DNA of 64,000 bases from Empedobacter falsenii (lineage in GTDB: Bacteria > Bacteroidota > Bacteroidia > Flavobacteriales > Weeksellaceae), in assembly GCF_013488205.1 (NCBI RefSeq), contig NZ_CP040908.1:3659501-3723500 (forward strand), read 5' to 3'. Position 1 is the first letter of the stretch. Every line of letters starts with the position of its first letter. The position numbers and the translations under genes are program-made. Below the pieces are notes generated by a model that worked only from the letters and a program-made list of their open reading frames with translations, ran no database searches and was not told where the DNA came from. Shown here in pieces: positions 7,598-17,221 of this stretch.

Positions 7598-8158
7598 TTA
7601 ATTTTTAATAAAATATTTTGATATAGGGTTTGAATTTTTAAATTCTAATATGATTATATAGTTTCCTTTCTGAAATAAAGAGACATCTATTAGTAAATTT
7701 TGTGTATAAGAAACATTTTTACTAATTTTTAGATTTCCACTTGTGTTGTAAATAGAATAGCTTACAATTTGAGCTAATGAAGATGATATGTTAAGATATT
7801 GTGTTGTGGGTATAGGAAAAATTTGTATTTTATTGTCTTTTCTACTTGTGTTATCTTTTCTAGATCCTATTACAGTTCCAGTTTCATTTTCTAAAGTAGA
7901 TTTAAAGTTTTTTGAAGCAGGTTTTATTCTAATTTGATAACTGTCTTGTGGAATTATTCTTACTTGCCCCCCCTGATCTGAAAATATTAAACTTCCGCTG
8001 AAATATGTATTAGCGTTATCTGTAGTAATTACAATGTTTTCTGAATCAAAATCAAGTGATACATTTAAATTTTCGCCCATAATAAAATTAGTTATAAATT
8101 GTTGAGCATTAGTTTGATTAAATGTTATTAAGACAAAAAGGAGTAAAAGTTTCTTCAT
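7598..8158 (-). CDS. secreted protein with type IX secretion C-terminal domain
   Basis: This 186-residue protein has a signal peptide (MKKLLLLFVLITFNQTNAQ). The mature part is short, and the C-terminal 75 residues form a type IX sorting domain: IQIFPIPTTQYLNI, SYSIYNTSGNLKI, VSLFQKGNYIIIL and a KYFIKN end. The middle contains RIIPQDSYQIRIKPASKNF, which resembles the segment that precedes the sorting domain in the third gene (FRSNSIFLKPGFNAKS), suggesting distant relationship. It is the first gene of the operon, transcribed away from the histidine kinase gene across a 67-nt intergenic region with inverted repeats. Confidence 0.75.
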   Translation of the reverse strand: MKKLLLLFVLITFNQTNAQQFITNFIMGENLNVSLDFDSENIVITTDNANTYFSGSLIFSDQGGQVRIIPQDSYQIRIKPASKNFKSTLENETGTVIGSRKDNTSRKDNKIQIFPIPTTQYLNISSSLAQIVSYSIYNTSGNLKISKNVSYTQNLLIDVSLFQKGNYIIILEFKNSNPISKYFIKN

Positions 8159-8193
8159 AATTTTTTTATAAAAATATGTAAAGAGAAATCTCT

Positions 8194-8216
8194 GTGGTAT
8201 ACCATATTTATGGTAT
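8194..8216. promoter_or_regulatory. inverted repeats in divergent promoter region
   Basis: ATACCAT-ATTT-ATGGTAT (8199-8216) is a perfect 7-bp inverted repeat, and GTGGTATACCAT just before it gives a second overlapping palindrome. It lies 9 nt before the histidine kinase start, in the 67-nt gap shared with the divergent secreted-protein operon. This is a plausible operator for the neighbouring response regulator; binding is inferred. Confidence 0.4.
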
Positions 8217-8225
8217 TTTTATTTC

Positions 8226-10112
8226 ATGAACATTAAACTTTACTTACTTACTATTTTTATTTTTTCAACAATTATTTTTGGTCAACAAAATAAATATGAT
8301 GAAGTTGTACGTCAATATTACTCTATTTATGAAAACCATGCAGATTTGAACAAAGCATATATAGCTGTAGAAAAAGCGTATAAATTGAGTAAGTATATAA
8401 AATCTGAAAAATGGTTAGCTAAAACAGCTTATGGTGTTGGTTACTGTAATTATGTTTTTGAAAAAGATTCTATAAGTGAGATTTATTTAAATGAATCTAT
8501 TTTAAATGCTGAAAAATCAAAAGATTACGAAATATTAGCGAAAGCTTTTAATGTAAAGGGAAGTATTTACAATTATCAGAAAAATTATAAAAAAGCATTA
8601 AATTATTTTCATCAATCAATTAGATATTCTGAAAGTATTGATCAATTATCTGATAATACTGCTAATGTGTTGAGTAACATAGCTAATATTTATATTACTG
8701 AACATGATACAATTAATGCAAAAAAGTATTATCATGAAGCTGTAAAGATTCAACGAAAGAATAGGTTGTATAAATCTTTGAGTAATACTTATAATAGTTT
8801 GGGAGTATTATATATGGATACGAATAAAGATAGTGCTTTGTATTATATCAATAACTCATTAATGTTAGCTATAAATAATAAATTGGAGAATGAATTGGTT
8901 GATAAATATCTTAATCTCGGGATAATCTATCTTAATTTTAATGATATTAATAATTATGATAAAGCTAAGTATAATCTAATAAAAGCATTAAAACTAGCGT
9001 ATAAACATAAGACATCTAGGTACAAATTTCAAGGAAATTTATATTTAGGAATCTATTATAAAAAAGCAGAACGAGATTTTATAACATCAAAAAACTATTT
9101 AGAGACAGCATTATCACTTATTAATAATAATAAAGACAAAGAATACAATTTGGCTTTGTATAAAGAACTTTCTGATGTTTATTATAAATTATCTGATTTT
9201 AAGAATGCATATAAATTTAAGAGTTTAGAGAATGACTTAAAAAATCAAATTTCAGATACAGAAAAAAATAAGCAAATTCATGAAATTCAAACAAAATTTG
9301 ATGTGGAGCGAAAAGATTTTCAGATTGATTTATTGCATCTTCAACAAAAGAATCAAGAGATAGAAAATCGTTGGATAATAATCGTATCACTTATTAGTAT
9401 TTTAGGATTGCTGAGTTTAGGAATATTGTATCGAAGTAAACAAAGAAAGAAGAATTTATTGCAACTACAACAGAGCGAGGTGAAACGAATGCAAGATGTT
9501 GTGAAAAGTCAAGATAATGAACGAAACAGAATAGCAAAAGAGTTGCATGATGGAGTAGGAAATAAGTTGGCTGTTTTCAAAAATATTCTATATCAAGATG
9601 TTTTTACTCAAGAAGATATAGATTATTTACAGACTGGAACAAAAAATTTGATGAAAGAAATTAGAGAAATTTCTCATAATTTGAGTTTATCTATTTTAAA
9701 TCAAAAAACGGCTTTAGAATTAGTTGTAGAATTAGTTGAGACTTTTCAGCGGAAAACAACAATAAATATCGAATTAATTATCTATCCTAATGAGGCTTTT
9801 GATTTGTTGGATGAAGAACAAAAAATACATCTTTATAGAATTTTACAAGAAATTCTTCATAATATATATAAACATGCTGATGCTCAAAATGTCTCAATAA
9901 CTGTGACAAGACATCATATGATGTTTAATTTGATTATAGAAGATGATGGAAAAGGATTTGATATAAAAGAAACAAAACAAGGGATAGGAATTTTGAATAT
10001 TAATGAGCGAATAAATCTTATAGGAGGAGTATTGAAAGTGGATTCGGTATTAGGAAATGGAACAACAATAATTATAACGTTAAATGAAGAAGATAAGAAT
10101 AGGATTGGTTGA
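8226..10112 (+). CDS. TPR-domain sensor histidine kinase (NarX/LuxR-system type)
   Basis: This 628-residue protein has a signal peptide (residues 1-19) and then a long tetratricopeptide region to about residue 370. A single membrane helix lies near 380-402 (IIIVSLISILGLLSLGILY) and a coiled linker follows. The HisKA_3 phosphoacceptor motif ELHDGVGNK has its histidine near 441. The HATPase domain has the N box (EILHNIYKHA) and G boxes (DDGKGFD, GIGILNINER). The sensor region is therefore periplasmic and the kinase cytoplasmic. The gene overlaps the response regulator by 29 nt, a typical coupled pair. The ligand is unknown. The divergent secreted-protein operon is a candidate target. Confidence 0.92.
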   Translation: MNIKLYLLTIFIFSTIIFGQQNKYDEVVRQYYSIYENHADLNKAYIAVEKAYKLSKYIKSEKWLAKTAYGVGYCNYVFEKDSISEIYLNESILNAEKSKDYEILAKAFNVKGSIYNYQKNYKKALNYFHQSIRYSESIDQLSDNTANVLSNIANIYITEHDTINAKKYYHEAVKIQRKNRLYKSLSNTYNSLGVLYMDTNKDSALYYINNSLMLAINNKLENELVDKYLNLGIIYLNFNDINNYDKAKYNLIKALKLAYKHKTSRYKFQGNLYLGIYYKKAERDFITSKNYLETALSLINNNKDKEYNLALYKELSDVYYKLSDFKNAYKFKSLENDLKNQISDTEKNKQIHEIQTKFDVERKDFQIDLLHLQQKNQEIENRWIIIVSLISILGLLSLGILYRSKQRKKNLLQLQQSEVKRMQDVVKSQDNERNRIAKELHDGVGNKLAVFKNILYQDVFTQEDIDYLQTGTKNLMKEIREISHNLSLSILNQKTALELVVELVETFQRKTTINIELIIYPNEAFDLLDEEQKIHLYRILQEILHNIYKHADAQNVSITVTRHHMMFNLIIEDDGKGFDIKETKQGIGILNINERINLIGGVLKVDSVLGNGTTIIITLNEEDKNRIG

Positions 10113-10683
10113 CGATCATCAACTTTTTTTAGATGGTTTAATAAGATTATTAGAACAAGAAGATGATTTCGAAATTGTTTTTTCAACAACAAAAGCCATT
10201 AATCTACTCGATAAACTAAATGATGTTTTGATTGATATTTTGATTGTAGATATTTCTATGCCTGATATAAATGGATTAGAATTAATACATAAAATTAGGG
10301 ATCAATTTTTTTTAGGGAAAATAATTGTTATTAGTTCTTATGCGAATAGCATAGATAAGTCATGTGTAGATGCTGCATTATTGAAAGAGGTTTCTAAAAA
10401 AGAGTTATTTGAAACAATAAAATCTGTACATAATGAAACCTATAAAAAGCATGACAATGTATTGGGTACTACTAGTATTTTTTCTTCTTTTTTGAGTAAA
10501 AGGGAAAAAGAGATTGTTAATCTGATAGCAATAGGTTTAACAGTACACGAAATGGCTGATAAAACATTTTTGAGTAAGCATACGATAGAAACACATAAGA
10601 AAAATATATTTTTAAAGCTAGAAGTTACAAATAATGCAGAACTAATAAAGAAAGCAATGATGTTGGGGATTATTGAATTATAA
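10084..10683 (+). CDS. NarL/LuxR-type response regulator
   Basis: This 199-residue protein has an N-terminal receiver domain: acidic pair DD at 10-11, phosphoacceptor D56 in LIVDISMPDINGLEL, SSY near 84-86 and K101. A LuxR-type HTH follows at about 135-199 (LSKREKEIVNLIAIGLTVHE, LSKHTIETHKKNIFLKL). It is translated from inside the end of the kinase gene (29-nt overlap). The receiver is slightly unusual: the stretch before K101 reads CVDAALLKEV instead of the common GAxGYLLKD, so the alpha4-beta5 loop is a few residues short. The reading frame is intact, so it is probably functional. It likely controls nearby genes through the inverted repeats around 8194-8216. Confidence 0.92.
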   Translation: MKKIRIGLVDDHQLFLDGLIRLLEQEDDFEIVFSTTKAINLLDKLNDVLIDILIVDISMPDINGLELIHKIRDQFFLGKIIVISSYANSIDKSCVDAALLKEVSKKELFETIKSVHNETYKKHDNVLGTTSIFSSFLSKREKEIVNLIAIGLTVHEMADKTFLSKHTIETHKKNIFLKLEVTNNAELIKKAMMLGIIEL

Positions 10684-10759
10684 TTTATGCAATAGAATTT
10701 ATAAGAAAAGAGATTTTTTTGCGTTTAATGAAAAAACTATCTAATTTATTGTTTTGAGT

Positions 10760-11326
10760 ATGAAAAAATTTTTATTAAGCACTTTATTGATTTCTTCGTT
10801 TTTAACCTTATCGTCTTGTGGAGATAAAAAAGGTGGAAGAAATGATTTGTCTGAAAAGGAAGAAGTAGAGAAGGATTCTACTAAAGGTGTAGTAGTAACT
10901 CTAGAAGGGGTTTTTCCGACGAATGATGTATATCAGTTGTTTTATTCTACAACTGATCAATATGATGAAAAAAAATCTCTTCATGTTCCTGTTTATGGTC
11001 AACAAGTATTACAAAAAGTTGTATTTAAAATTCCAGAAGGAGAAAAACCATTGTATATTCGTGTAGATATGGGATCTAATCCTGCGCAAACTATAGCAAC
11101 GATTAAAGAAGTTAAATTTAGTTATAACGAAAATGATTTTAAAGTAGATAATAAAGATGTAATAGGTAAATTTTTTGTTAATAACCCTAGTATAGAATAT
11201 AATCCTGTAACTTTATCATTAAACTTGAAAGCTGATCAAAATAATGTTTATGATCCATTCATGATAAGTAATGATGAATTAAAAAAATCTTTAAATAAAT
11301 TATATAGTTCAAATTCAGCTAAATAA
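10760..11326 (+). CDS. hypothetical lipoprotein
   Basis: From the ATG at 10760 the product has 188 residues. A TTG two codons earlier (10754) is a weaker alternative. The signal peptide MKKFLLSTLLISSFLTLSSC has the lipidated cysteine at residue 20, followed by a charged linker (GDKKGGRNDLSEKEEVEKD). The mature part looks beta-rich (VVVTLEGVFPTNDVYQLFY, KPLYIRVDMGSNP). I recognise no named family. It lies 18 nt upstream of the initiating sugar transferase gene on the same strand and may be cotranscribed with it. A role in surface glycan assembly is possible from context only. Confidence 0.65.
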   Translation: MKKFLLSTLLISSFLTLSSCGDKKGGRNDLSEKEEVEKDSTKGVVVTLEGVFPTNDVYQLFYSTTDQYDEKKSLHVPVYGQQVLQKVVFKIPEGEKPLYIRVDMGSNPAQTIATIKEVKFSYNENDFKVDNKDVIGKFFVNNPSIEYNPVTLSLNLKADQNNVYDPFMISNDELKKSLNKLYSSNSAK

Positions 11327-11343
11327 TTTTAAACAAAGATACT

Positions 11344-12777
11344 ATGTATAGAAGAAGAAACTGGTTTTTGTATTTTGTACCACAAATGTTTGATTTTATT
11401 TGTGTAATCAGTTTTTTTCTCATTTTTGTTAGGCTTCAATATATCTATTTTTATCCAAAGGAACATCTTCCTTTGATGCATTTACCTTCTTACTTAGAAG
11501 TCTTTGAAGCTCATTATAAAGCATTATTCTTATTACTTCTCTCTTGGATTATAATTTCTCAAAATATTAAACTTTATGAGGATTCTAGAAAAACAAAATT
11601 AATCAAGAGTATTAAACGAGTATTTCTACAACTTATCTATTTCTCGGTTATTTTGTTTGCAATTTCAGGTCTAAAAGAGTATGATTTGATGTCCTTTTAT
11701 TTAGGATTAATTTACATTTCGATTCTTCTTGTTTTAATGATTTGTTTTCGTGTATTTATATTTTTTTATAGAAGATCAAGACATAAAGCTGGTCTAGATT
11801 TGATGAATGTTTTGATTGTAGATGAAAATATCAATACCAAAAAATTTGTAGAAATTGTAGAATCAAGAAAAGAGCTTGGATTTAATCTTACTGGTAATTT
11901 TTCTCAAGGAAATAAATTTGAATTGCTAGAAGACAAGCTAGTTTATGACAAGGTAGATGTAGAAAGTTTTATTGTAACAAATGATATTCACCATATTTTT
12001 ATTTCTCAGTTTGGAACAATTGATAAGAATGTCTATCGCAAATTATCCATATTAGCAGAACAAAATCATATTGAGTTAAATTATATCCCTTATTCAATAT
12101 ATAATAATTTTACAAATCTGAAAATAGATTATATTGATACTTTACCAATATTGGAAGTTAAAAGATTTCCTTTGGATTTATCTTATAATCAATTTATTAA
12201 GTTTTGTTTCGATAAGTTATTTGCTCTGTTCATTTGTCTATTTATATTAAGCTGGTTGATTCCAATTATTTCTTTATTAGTTTTTATTGATTCTAAGGGG
12301 CCGATATTTTTCATTCAGAAAAGAAATGGATTAAATGGGAATGAATTTGGATGTATTAAATTTAGAACAATGCGTCACTCAAAATTAAATTCAATAAAGG
12401 CAACAGTACGTAATGATGATAGAATAACTAAAGTAGGCTCATTTTTGAGAAAAACTTCTTTGGATGAAATGCCTCAGTTTATAAATGTATTGTTAGGTGA
12501 TATGTCAATTGTTGGCCCTCGCCCGCATATGATTTCTCAAGATAGTTATTATAAAGAAATTATTGAAAAATATAATCTACGACATTATGTGAAGCCAGGT
12601 ATTACTGGGTTATCTCAAGTAAAAGGCTACAGAGGTGCTATAGATTCTGATTTGGATATGGAAAAACGTATTTTTACAGATGTATATTATGTAAGAAATT
12701 GGTCTTTTCTATTAGATATTCAGATTATTTATCTAACTATTCTTCTTGTTGTGAAAGGAGATGAGAATGCGATTTAA
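11344..12777 (+). CDS. undecaprenyl-phosphate sugar phosphotransferase (WcaJ/WbaP type)
   Basis: This 477-residue membrane protein starts exopolysaccharide or O-unit assembly by moving a sugar-1-phosphate from a nucleotide sugar to undecaprenyl phosphate. The N-terminal half holds about four membrane helices (to residue 145) and a Rossmann-like CoA-binding-type domain. A fifth membrane segment lies near 290-315. The catalytic C-terminal domain follows with SKGPIFFIQKRNG, FRTMR, NDDRITKVGSFLRKTSLDE, GDMSIVGPRP and KPGITGLSQVKGYRG. This is the complete family signature. The sugar is probably glucose, but family members also use galactose. It ends tail-to-tail with the ligase gene, overlapping it by 41 nt. 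It is the only initiating transferase in the window. Confidence 0.92.
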   Translation: MYRRRNWFLYFVPQMFDFICVISFFLIFVRLQYIYFYPKEHLPLMHLPSYLEVFEAHYKALFLLLLSWIIISQNIKLYEDSRKTKLIKSIKRVFLQLIYFSVILFAISGLKEYDLMSFYLGLIYISILLVLMICFRVFIFFYRRSRHKAGLDLMNVLIVDENINTKKFVEIVESRKELGFNLTGNFSQGNKFELLEDKLVYDKVDVESFIVTNDIHHIFISQFGTIDKNVYRKLSILAEQNHIELNYIPYSIYNNFTNLKIDYIDTLPILEVKRFPLDLSYNQFIKFCFDKLFALFICLFILSWLIPIISLLVFIDSKGPIFFIQKRNGLNGNEFGCIKFRTMRHSKLNSIKATVRNDDRITKVGSFLRKTSLDEMPQFINVLLGDMSIVGPRPHMISQDSYYKEIIEKYNLRHYVKPGITGLSQVKGYRGAIDSDLDMEKRIFTDVYYVRNWSFLLDIQIIYLTILLVVKGDENAI

Positions 12778-14014
12778 CTACATTAAATAAGCAATATAAT
12801 AGAATAAAAAACATAATACCTCTTTGTCTATTTAGAGATGATTCTGTTATAAAGAAACTTATTGTAATTAATGCAAAAGAAAGATGAACAAAATCTTTGG
12901 TACGTATTGCATGATATAAATTTATTAAAACACAAGAAAGTACTATACAGAAACCAAAAAATCCTAATTCGGCAAAAGTCTGTAAATATTGATTATGAAA
13001 ATTTAATTCGCCAAAATATTTACTTAAACCTCTATCTATTTGTTTTTCTATTATTTTATCTTGAGCAGCATTTAATCCAAAACCTGTCCAAAAAATATTA
13101 TCTTCTTGAATAAACTCTTTGAATAATCTATATTGATATAGTCTAATTGCTGTACCAGAAAAGTAATAGTTTTCGCCAAATTCTGGCTGATATAAAGCAT
13201 TATGTAAAGAAACATTAATTACACCGTCTTCTATTATTGTATTATCTTTTGTGTCTTCTAATTCTGCATAAAAGCGACTAAACATATAATTACCTGCAGT
13301 AATAGCAACTATAATTCCTACAGAAAAAATTATTAATAAGTTCTTTTTGCTTAGTTTATTATAATTATTGAATAGATAAATAACAAAAATAAATAGAGTA
13401 ATAAGAATAAGATTTTTTGAGGATAATAAGATTAATGAAAGAAAAAGAATAGCTAAGGCTGTAAAATCAAACCATTTTTTTGATTTTTTACTAATTAAAG
13501 CTAAAAATGAGAAGGATACAAAAACAGATACATAGATGGCATTTACTTTAAGACTGACCAAGTTATGATATAAAAACCAGTTAGATTGTTGATCTGATAA
13601 AAATCTAAATAAAGCTCTTATCAAGCAAAATACCATAAAAGTAGCTATGCTATAACTAAATGTGTAGCATAGTTTTCGTAGCTGCTGATTCGAAATAGGA
13701 GGAATCAGTATAAAAATAAAAGGAATTATTAGTAAAGGAATTGTTTTGCTTATAGCTTTAATAGATTCTTCACTATTGATACTCCATGTGATAGATATTG
13801 CTCCAATGCAGAACAAAATAACAGGAAGTATGAGTGAAAGATTAAAACTAAATTTCAGTAACTTATAATTTAGAACTACACTTATAAGCAATAATATAGT
13901 TGCGATATTATTGTATATAAAAGGTAAAGGTAAAGTAACAAGACACAATAAGATAGAAAAGTTTATTGCATTTTCTATCTTAATGTCTTTTATTTTATTT
14001 AACAACCAATTCAT
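12737..14014 (-). CDS. O-antigen ligase/polymerase family membrane protein
   Basis: This 425-residue protein has about ten membrane segments and a large periplasmic loop (about residues 240-320) carrying charged and aromatic residues. After the loop, NFHNQYLQTFAELGFFG matches the Wzy_C / WaaL signature, in which a conserved His-Asn/His pair precedes a membrane helix. It would join repeat units or attach the finished glycan to its acceptor in the periplasm. It is the last gene of the minus-strand operon that starts at 18307 and overlaps the DUF6311 gene by 20 nt. A second, different polymerase-like gene lies at 19461, so one may be the polymerase and the other the ligase; sequence alone does not say which. 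Confidence 0.8.
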   Translation of the reverse strand: MNWLLNKIKDIKIENAINFSILLCLVTLPLPFIYNNIATILLLISVVLNYKLLKFSFNLSLILPVILFCIGAISITWSINSEESIKAISKTIPLLIIPFIFILIPPISNQQLRKLCYTFSYSIATFMVFCLIRALFRFLSDQQSNWFLYHNLVSLKVNAIYVSVFVSFSFLALISKKSKKWFDFTALAILFLSLILLSSKNLILITLFIFVIYLFNNYNKLSKKNLLIIFSVGIIVAITAGNYMFSRFYAELEDTKDNTIIEDGVINVSLHNALYQPEFGENYYFSGTAIRLYQYRLFKEFIQEDNIFWTGFGLNAAQDKIIEKQIDRGLSKYFGELNFHNQYLQTFAELGFFGFCIVLSCVLINLYHAIRTKDFVHLSFALITISFFITESSLNRQRGIMFFILLYCLFNVVKSHSHLLSQQEE

Positions 14015-16502
14015 TATAGAATGTTATGTTTACTAATTTAGCATCATCACTGATTGTTCTTAAACCAACCGCATATTTACCTTTTGGTAATTTAGCAATA
14101 GAAAACTCTGTTTTAAAACCTGCAAATTGTATGTTTTTTTCATTAGGAAATGCTTCTTTTAAATCTGGTCGTGATGATTTATAGGTTTTTATAGCATAAA
14201 GTTGATTATCCTTTTTTAAGATAATTTCTACTTTAGTTTTTTCATTATCTCGATTCTCTATAGCACTCCATCCATTTATTTTGAAAGAGTTTTCTTTGTC
14301 TTTGTCTTTTTCAATGGTATCAATACTTGCTTTAACAGTTGTATTATTACTAACATTTTTAGTCAAAATAGGAAGTAAAATTTCATTAGTACCTATAGAA
14401 ATTGTTTGTTGTATATCAGAAGAATGCAAAATATTATTTTCATCTTCTATTACGATAGATAGATTATAATCACCAGGTTTTAAGTTATTTATTTTAAAAA
14501 CACCTTGAGCCCCTGTTTTTAACATTGCACTATCTCCTTTGAAAATTTCCATGATATCATTTCTATCAGAAATTTTAGCATCTACAACAAATTCGTTGTT
14601 TAGCATATCTTTTAATACAAATTTGGTATGTGTTATACTTGGATTCTTATGTCCTTCTATATAAGCCCATCCACTAATTAATAATACTTTTTCTTTTACT
14701 AGGATTTCATCAAAATTACCTTTTACATTTTCTGTTCTATTTTGCGATAAAATAGATTTTTCGAATGTTGCTAAAAATAGTTTTGACTTAGTTTCTAAGT
14801 TTTGATTAATAAAATTATTCAAATCAAATTGTTGATTGATAATTTCTTTTGGATAAATAATATAATATTGTCCAAATTTTTCGATCGCAAACTTACCTGT
14901 ATTAATTAATAATGCAAAGCGATCTAAATAGTCAATTTTTGTAATAAATGCAGATTTTTCTGGAGTTTTACCTTCTAATAATTGTTTATTTATTAACTGT
15001 TCAAATTTTACTTGTTCTTCACCATTTGTTCTAGCTACGTAAGCAGAAGTAATTTTACAATTATTTTTATAGGCCAAATATCCAAAATCTTGATAATCGT
15101 TCTGATTTTCTAAGCTATTTTCATAAGGTGGATACATAATGATATGATCTACTTTAGAAAAAACTTGATTTAAAAAATCAACTTTCTCAAATGGGACTTC
15201 ATATTTTCCATCGCTATATTTATCGTTGGTGAAAAACATGCTTGTATCATAAATATTAACGAAAGCTAATATGATTAATAAGGTTCCAATAATATATTGG
15301 TTTATTTTAATTCTTGAAATAATTATTATTGCAAATAGTAATAGAGCATAATATATTACCCAAATATATCTGGCGCTAGCTCTGAAAACATTTCCTAATT
15401 TTATAATAAGTTCAGGGGCTTTTAGTTCGTATAACGTTTGATCATTATAAGTTACAATATTTGTGATAGCAAAACCTGTAAAAAATAAAAGAGCAACACT
15501 AAAAAGCAAATAAGTTAAGTAGGTTTTTTTTTCTATTTTTTTTCTAATAATAAAAATAGGGAAAGTTAAGATAAAAGCCAAGCAAAGCATAAACATGCTT
15601 CCAATTCCAAGATAAGAATATCCTTCATATTGATGCCAAGTTTTTTGAGGAAGTTGAGGAAAGTATTTTGAAAACCCTCCACCATTAAAAAAGGAATTTA
15701 GATTCCAACTATATAAGCCGTATGCATTTGTAACTTCAAGATTTGTTGAATCGAAAGATAATATTCCAACAATAAACCATATAAATAATAAAGCAATAAT
15801 ACCGCTTAAGAAATAGAAAAGTCCTTTTTTCCAATCGTAAACTTTAGAAATTAAAATGTTTTTAACAAAATATATGAAGAAAAATGCTAAAGAAATTAAG
15901 GTAAGATACGGATGTATAAGACCACTAATAATCAATAAAATAATATGATATAGAGCAAATTTATCTGCATATTTGCCTTTTTCTAATGGTTTGAAATAAA
16001 AGTAAAAGCTTGCTATAATTAGCCATTGCGCACATAAAGAAGGGTGCAATGTTCTAAATAAAAGAACTGGATTTGTATTAATAATTATTACCGCTGTTGA
16101 TAGAATAAGAATGTTCTTAACATTAAAAACTTTTAGAAGTTTGATGGTAAAAAATCCATTTAAGATATAACATACTAAAAACCATAATCCAAAATACTGA
16201 AAGTCAATAGGTAATATTCCTGATATAAGCTTGAAAGGAATTGCGAATAAAGGAATAGAGTCAGTAATTCCTACATTTGTTCCAATTGGATAATACCATT
16301 CAGAGTTCGTTCCAATAGGAAATGTCCATGGGCTATTGCGATAGAAACTCCATCCTAAAAAATGCTGTCCCCAATCGTGATAAACTTCTAATAACCATTT
16401 GGTATTGGAAGGGTTTAGAACGTGAAGTCCAAACTTTAGAATAAATATGATCAAGCTTATAATAAATCCTGATAGATAGTCTATATGCAGTTTTAGTTTC
16501 AT
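13995..16502 (-). CDS. DUF6311 family membrane protein, probable glycan-modifying transferase
   Basis: This 835-residue protein has about eleven membrane segments in the first 420 residues, then a large periplasmic region. Near the N-terminus the sequence DWGQHFLGWSFYR and PIGTNVGITDSIPLFAIPF match my recollection of DUF6311, a family with GT-C-like topology often found in polysaccharide loci. The C-terminal half has two similar beta-domains of about 100 residues (with SGWAYIEGHKNP and NGWSAIENRDNE segments), resembling carbohydrate-binding modules. A membrane glycosyltransferase that uses lipid-linked donors is a reasonable inference. It overlaps the ligase gene by 20 nt and follows the GT2 gene by 8 nt, so it is in the same operon. 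Confidence 0.7.
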   Translation of the reverse strand: MKLKLHIDYLSGFIISLIIFILKFGLHVLNPSNTKWLLEVYHDWGQHFLGWSFYRNSPWTFPIGTNSEWYYPIGTNVGITDSIPLFAIPFKLISGILPIDFQYFGLWFLVCYILNGFFTIKLLKVFNVKNILILSTAVIIINTNPVLLFRTLHPSLCAQWLIIASFYFYFKPLEKGKYADKFALYHIILLIISGLIHPYLTLISLAFFFIYFVKNILISKVYDWKKGLFYFLSGIIALLFIWFIVGILSFDSTNLEVTNAYGLYSWNLNSFFNGGGFSKYFPQLPQKTWHQYEGYSYLGIGSMFMLCLAFILTFPIFIIRKKIEKKTYLTYLLFSVALLFFTGFAITNIVTYNDQTLYELKAPELIIKLGNVFRASARYIWVIYYALLLFAIIIISRIKINQYIIGTLLIILAFVNIYDTSMFFTNDKYSDGKYEVPFEKVDFLNQVFSKVDHIIMYPPYENSLENQNDYQDFGYLAYKNNCKITSAYVARTNGEEQVKFEQLINKQLLEGKTPEKSAFITKIDYLDRFALLINTGKFAIEKFGQYYIIYPKEIINQQFDLNNFINQNLETKSKLFLATFEKSILSQNRTENVKGNFDEILVKEKVLLISGWAYIEGHKNPSITHTKFVLKDMLNNEFVVDAKISDRNDIMEIFKGDSAMLKTGAQGVFKINNLKPGDYNLSIVIEDENNILHSSDIQQTISIGTNEILLPILTKNVSNNTTVKASIDTIEKDKDKENSFKINGWSAIENRDNEKTKVEIILKKDNQLYAIKTYKSSRPDLKEAFPNEKNIQFAGFKTEFSIAKLPKGKYAVGLRTISDDAKLVNITFYNELVVK

Positions 16503-16510
16503 TGTTTTGG

Positions 16511-17221
16511 TTAATAATTTTTATATAATGTATTTATTTCTTTTAAAATCTCAAAACCATCAGTTAATTTAAGTTTAGAGCCTGCTACGTCTTCCCAATT
16601 AGTTATAGGAAATTCGACTCCATTTGTAAGCAAATTGCTTTTCTTCAATCGAATGAAGACTTCTGCATCAAATAACCATGCGGTTTGAAAAGGTGTTTTT
16701 AAAACTTCATTCAAAATGTTTTGAGAAAAAATTTTAGCTCCACATTGAGTATCGTAAATTCCTAATTTATATTTTATATTGATTATAGTAAGTATTATTC
16801 TACCAATGTAATGTCTGTATTTTTTTCGTTTGATGTTTGAATTAAGCAACATTATTCTCGAGGCTAGAATAAATTCCTTGGGAGAATTTTGTAAATAATT
16901 ATACATGCTAAGGAAATCAACAGATTTTGTAGAAAAATCTGCATCTAAATATCCGATATAAGTATATTTATTTTGTTCATATAAAGAAACCAAAGATTTA
17001 TAAATTGTAAAGGCTTTACCTTCATTTTTTTTATAATCAAATAAAAATGTGTTTGGTTTATTTTGTATGTACTGATTTATTTTTTTTACAGTATTGTCCT
17101 TGCTTCCATCATTTGCAAAATAAACATCTATGTTTGCTTGATTTAGTAATAAATCAATTTCATTAAAATTTAATCTAAACTCTTCATTATAACAAGGAAT
17201 TATTATTGCTAATTTCGACAT
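16511..17221 (-). CDS. family 2 glycosyltransferase (polyprenyl-phosphate sugar synthase-like)
   Basis: This 236-residue GT-A enzyme has no membrane segments. The nucleotide-binding start (LAIIIPCYNEEFRL), FANDGSKDNT, the metal-binding YLDADFSTK and a QCGAKIF motif with downstream LFDAEVFIR match dolichyl-phosphate glucose/mannose synthase-like members of GT2. It lies directly between the DUF1972 glycosyltransferase (no gap) and the DUF6311 protein (8 nt). The pairing suggests it makes a polyprenyl-phosphate-linked sugar that the GT-C-like DUF6311 protein then uses in the periplasm. That link is an inference from gene order and family behaviour. Confidence 0.85.
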   Translation of the reverse strand: MSKLAIIIPCYNEEFRLNFNEIDLLLNQANIDVYFANDGSKDNTVKKINQYIQNKPNTFLFDYKKNEGKAFTIYKSLVSLYEQNKYTYIGYLDADFSTKSVDFLSMYNYLQNSPKEFILASRIMLLNSNIKRKKYRHYIGRIILTIINIKYKLGIYDTQCGAKIFSQNILNEVLKTPFQTAWLFDAEVFIRLKKSNLLTNGVEFPITNWEDVAGSKLKLTDGFEILKEINTLYKNY

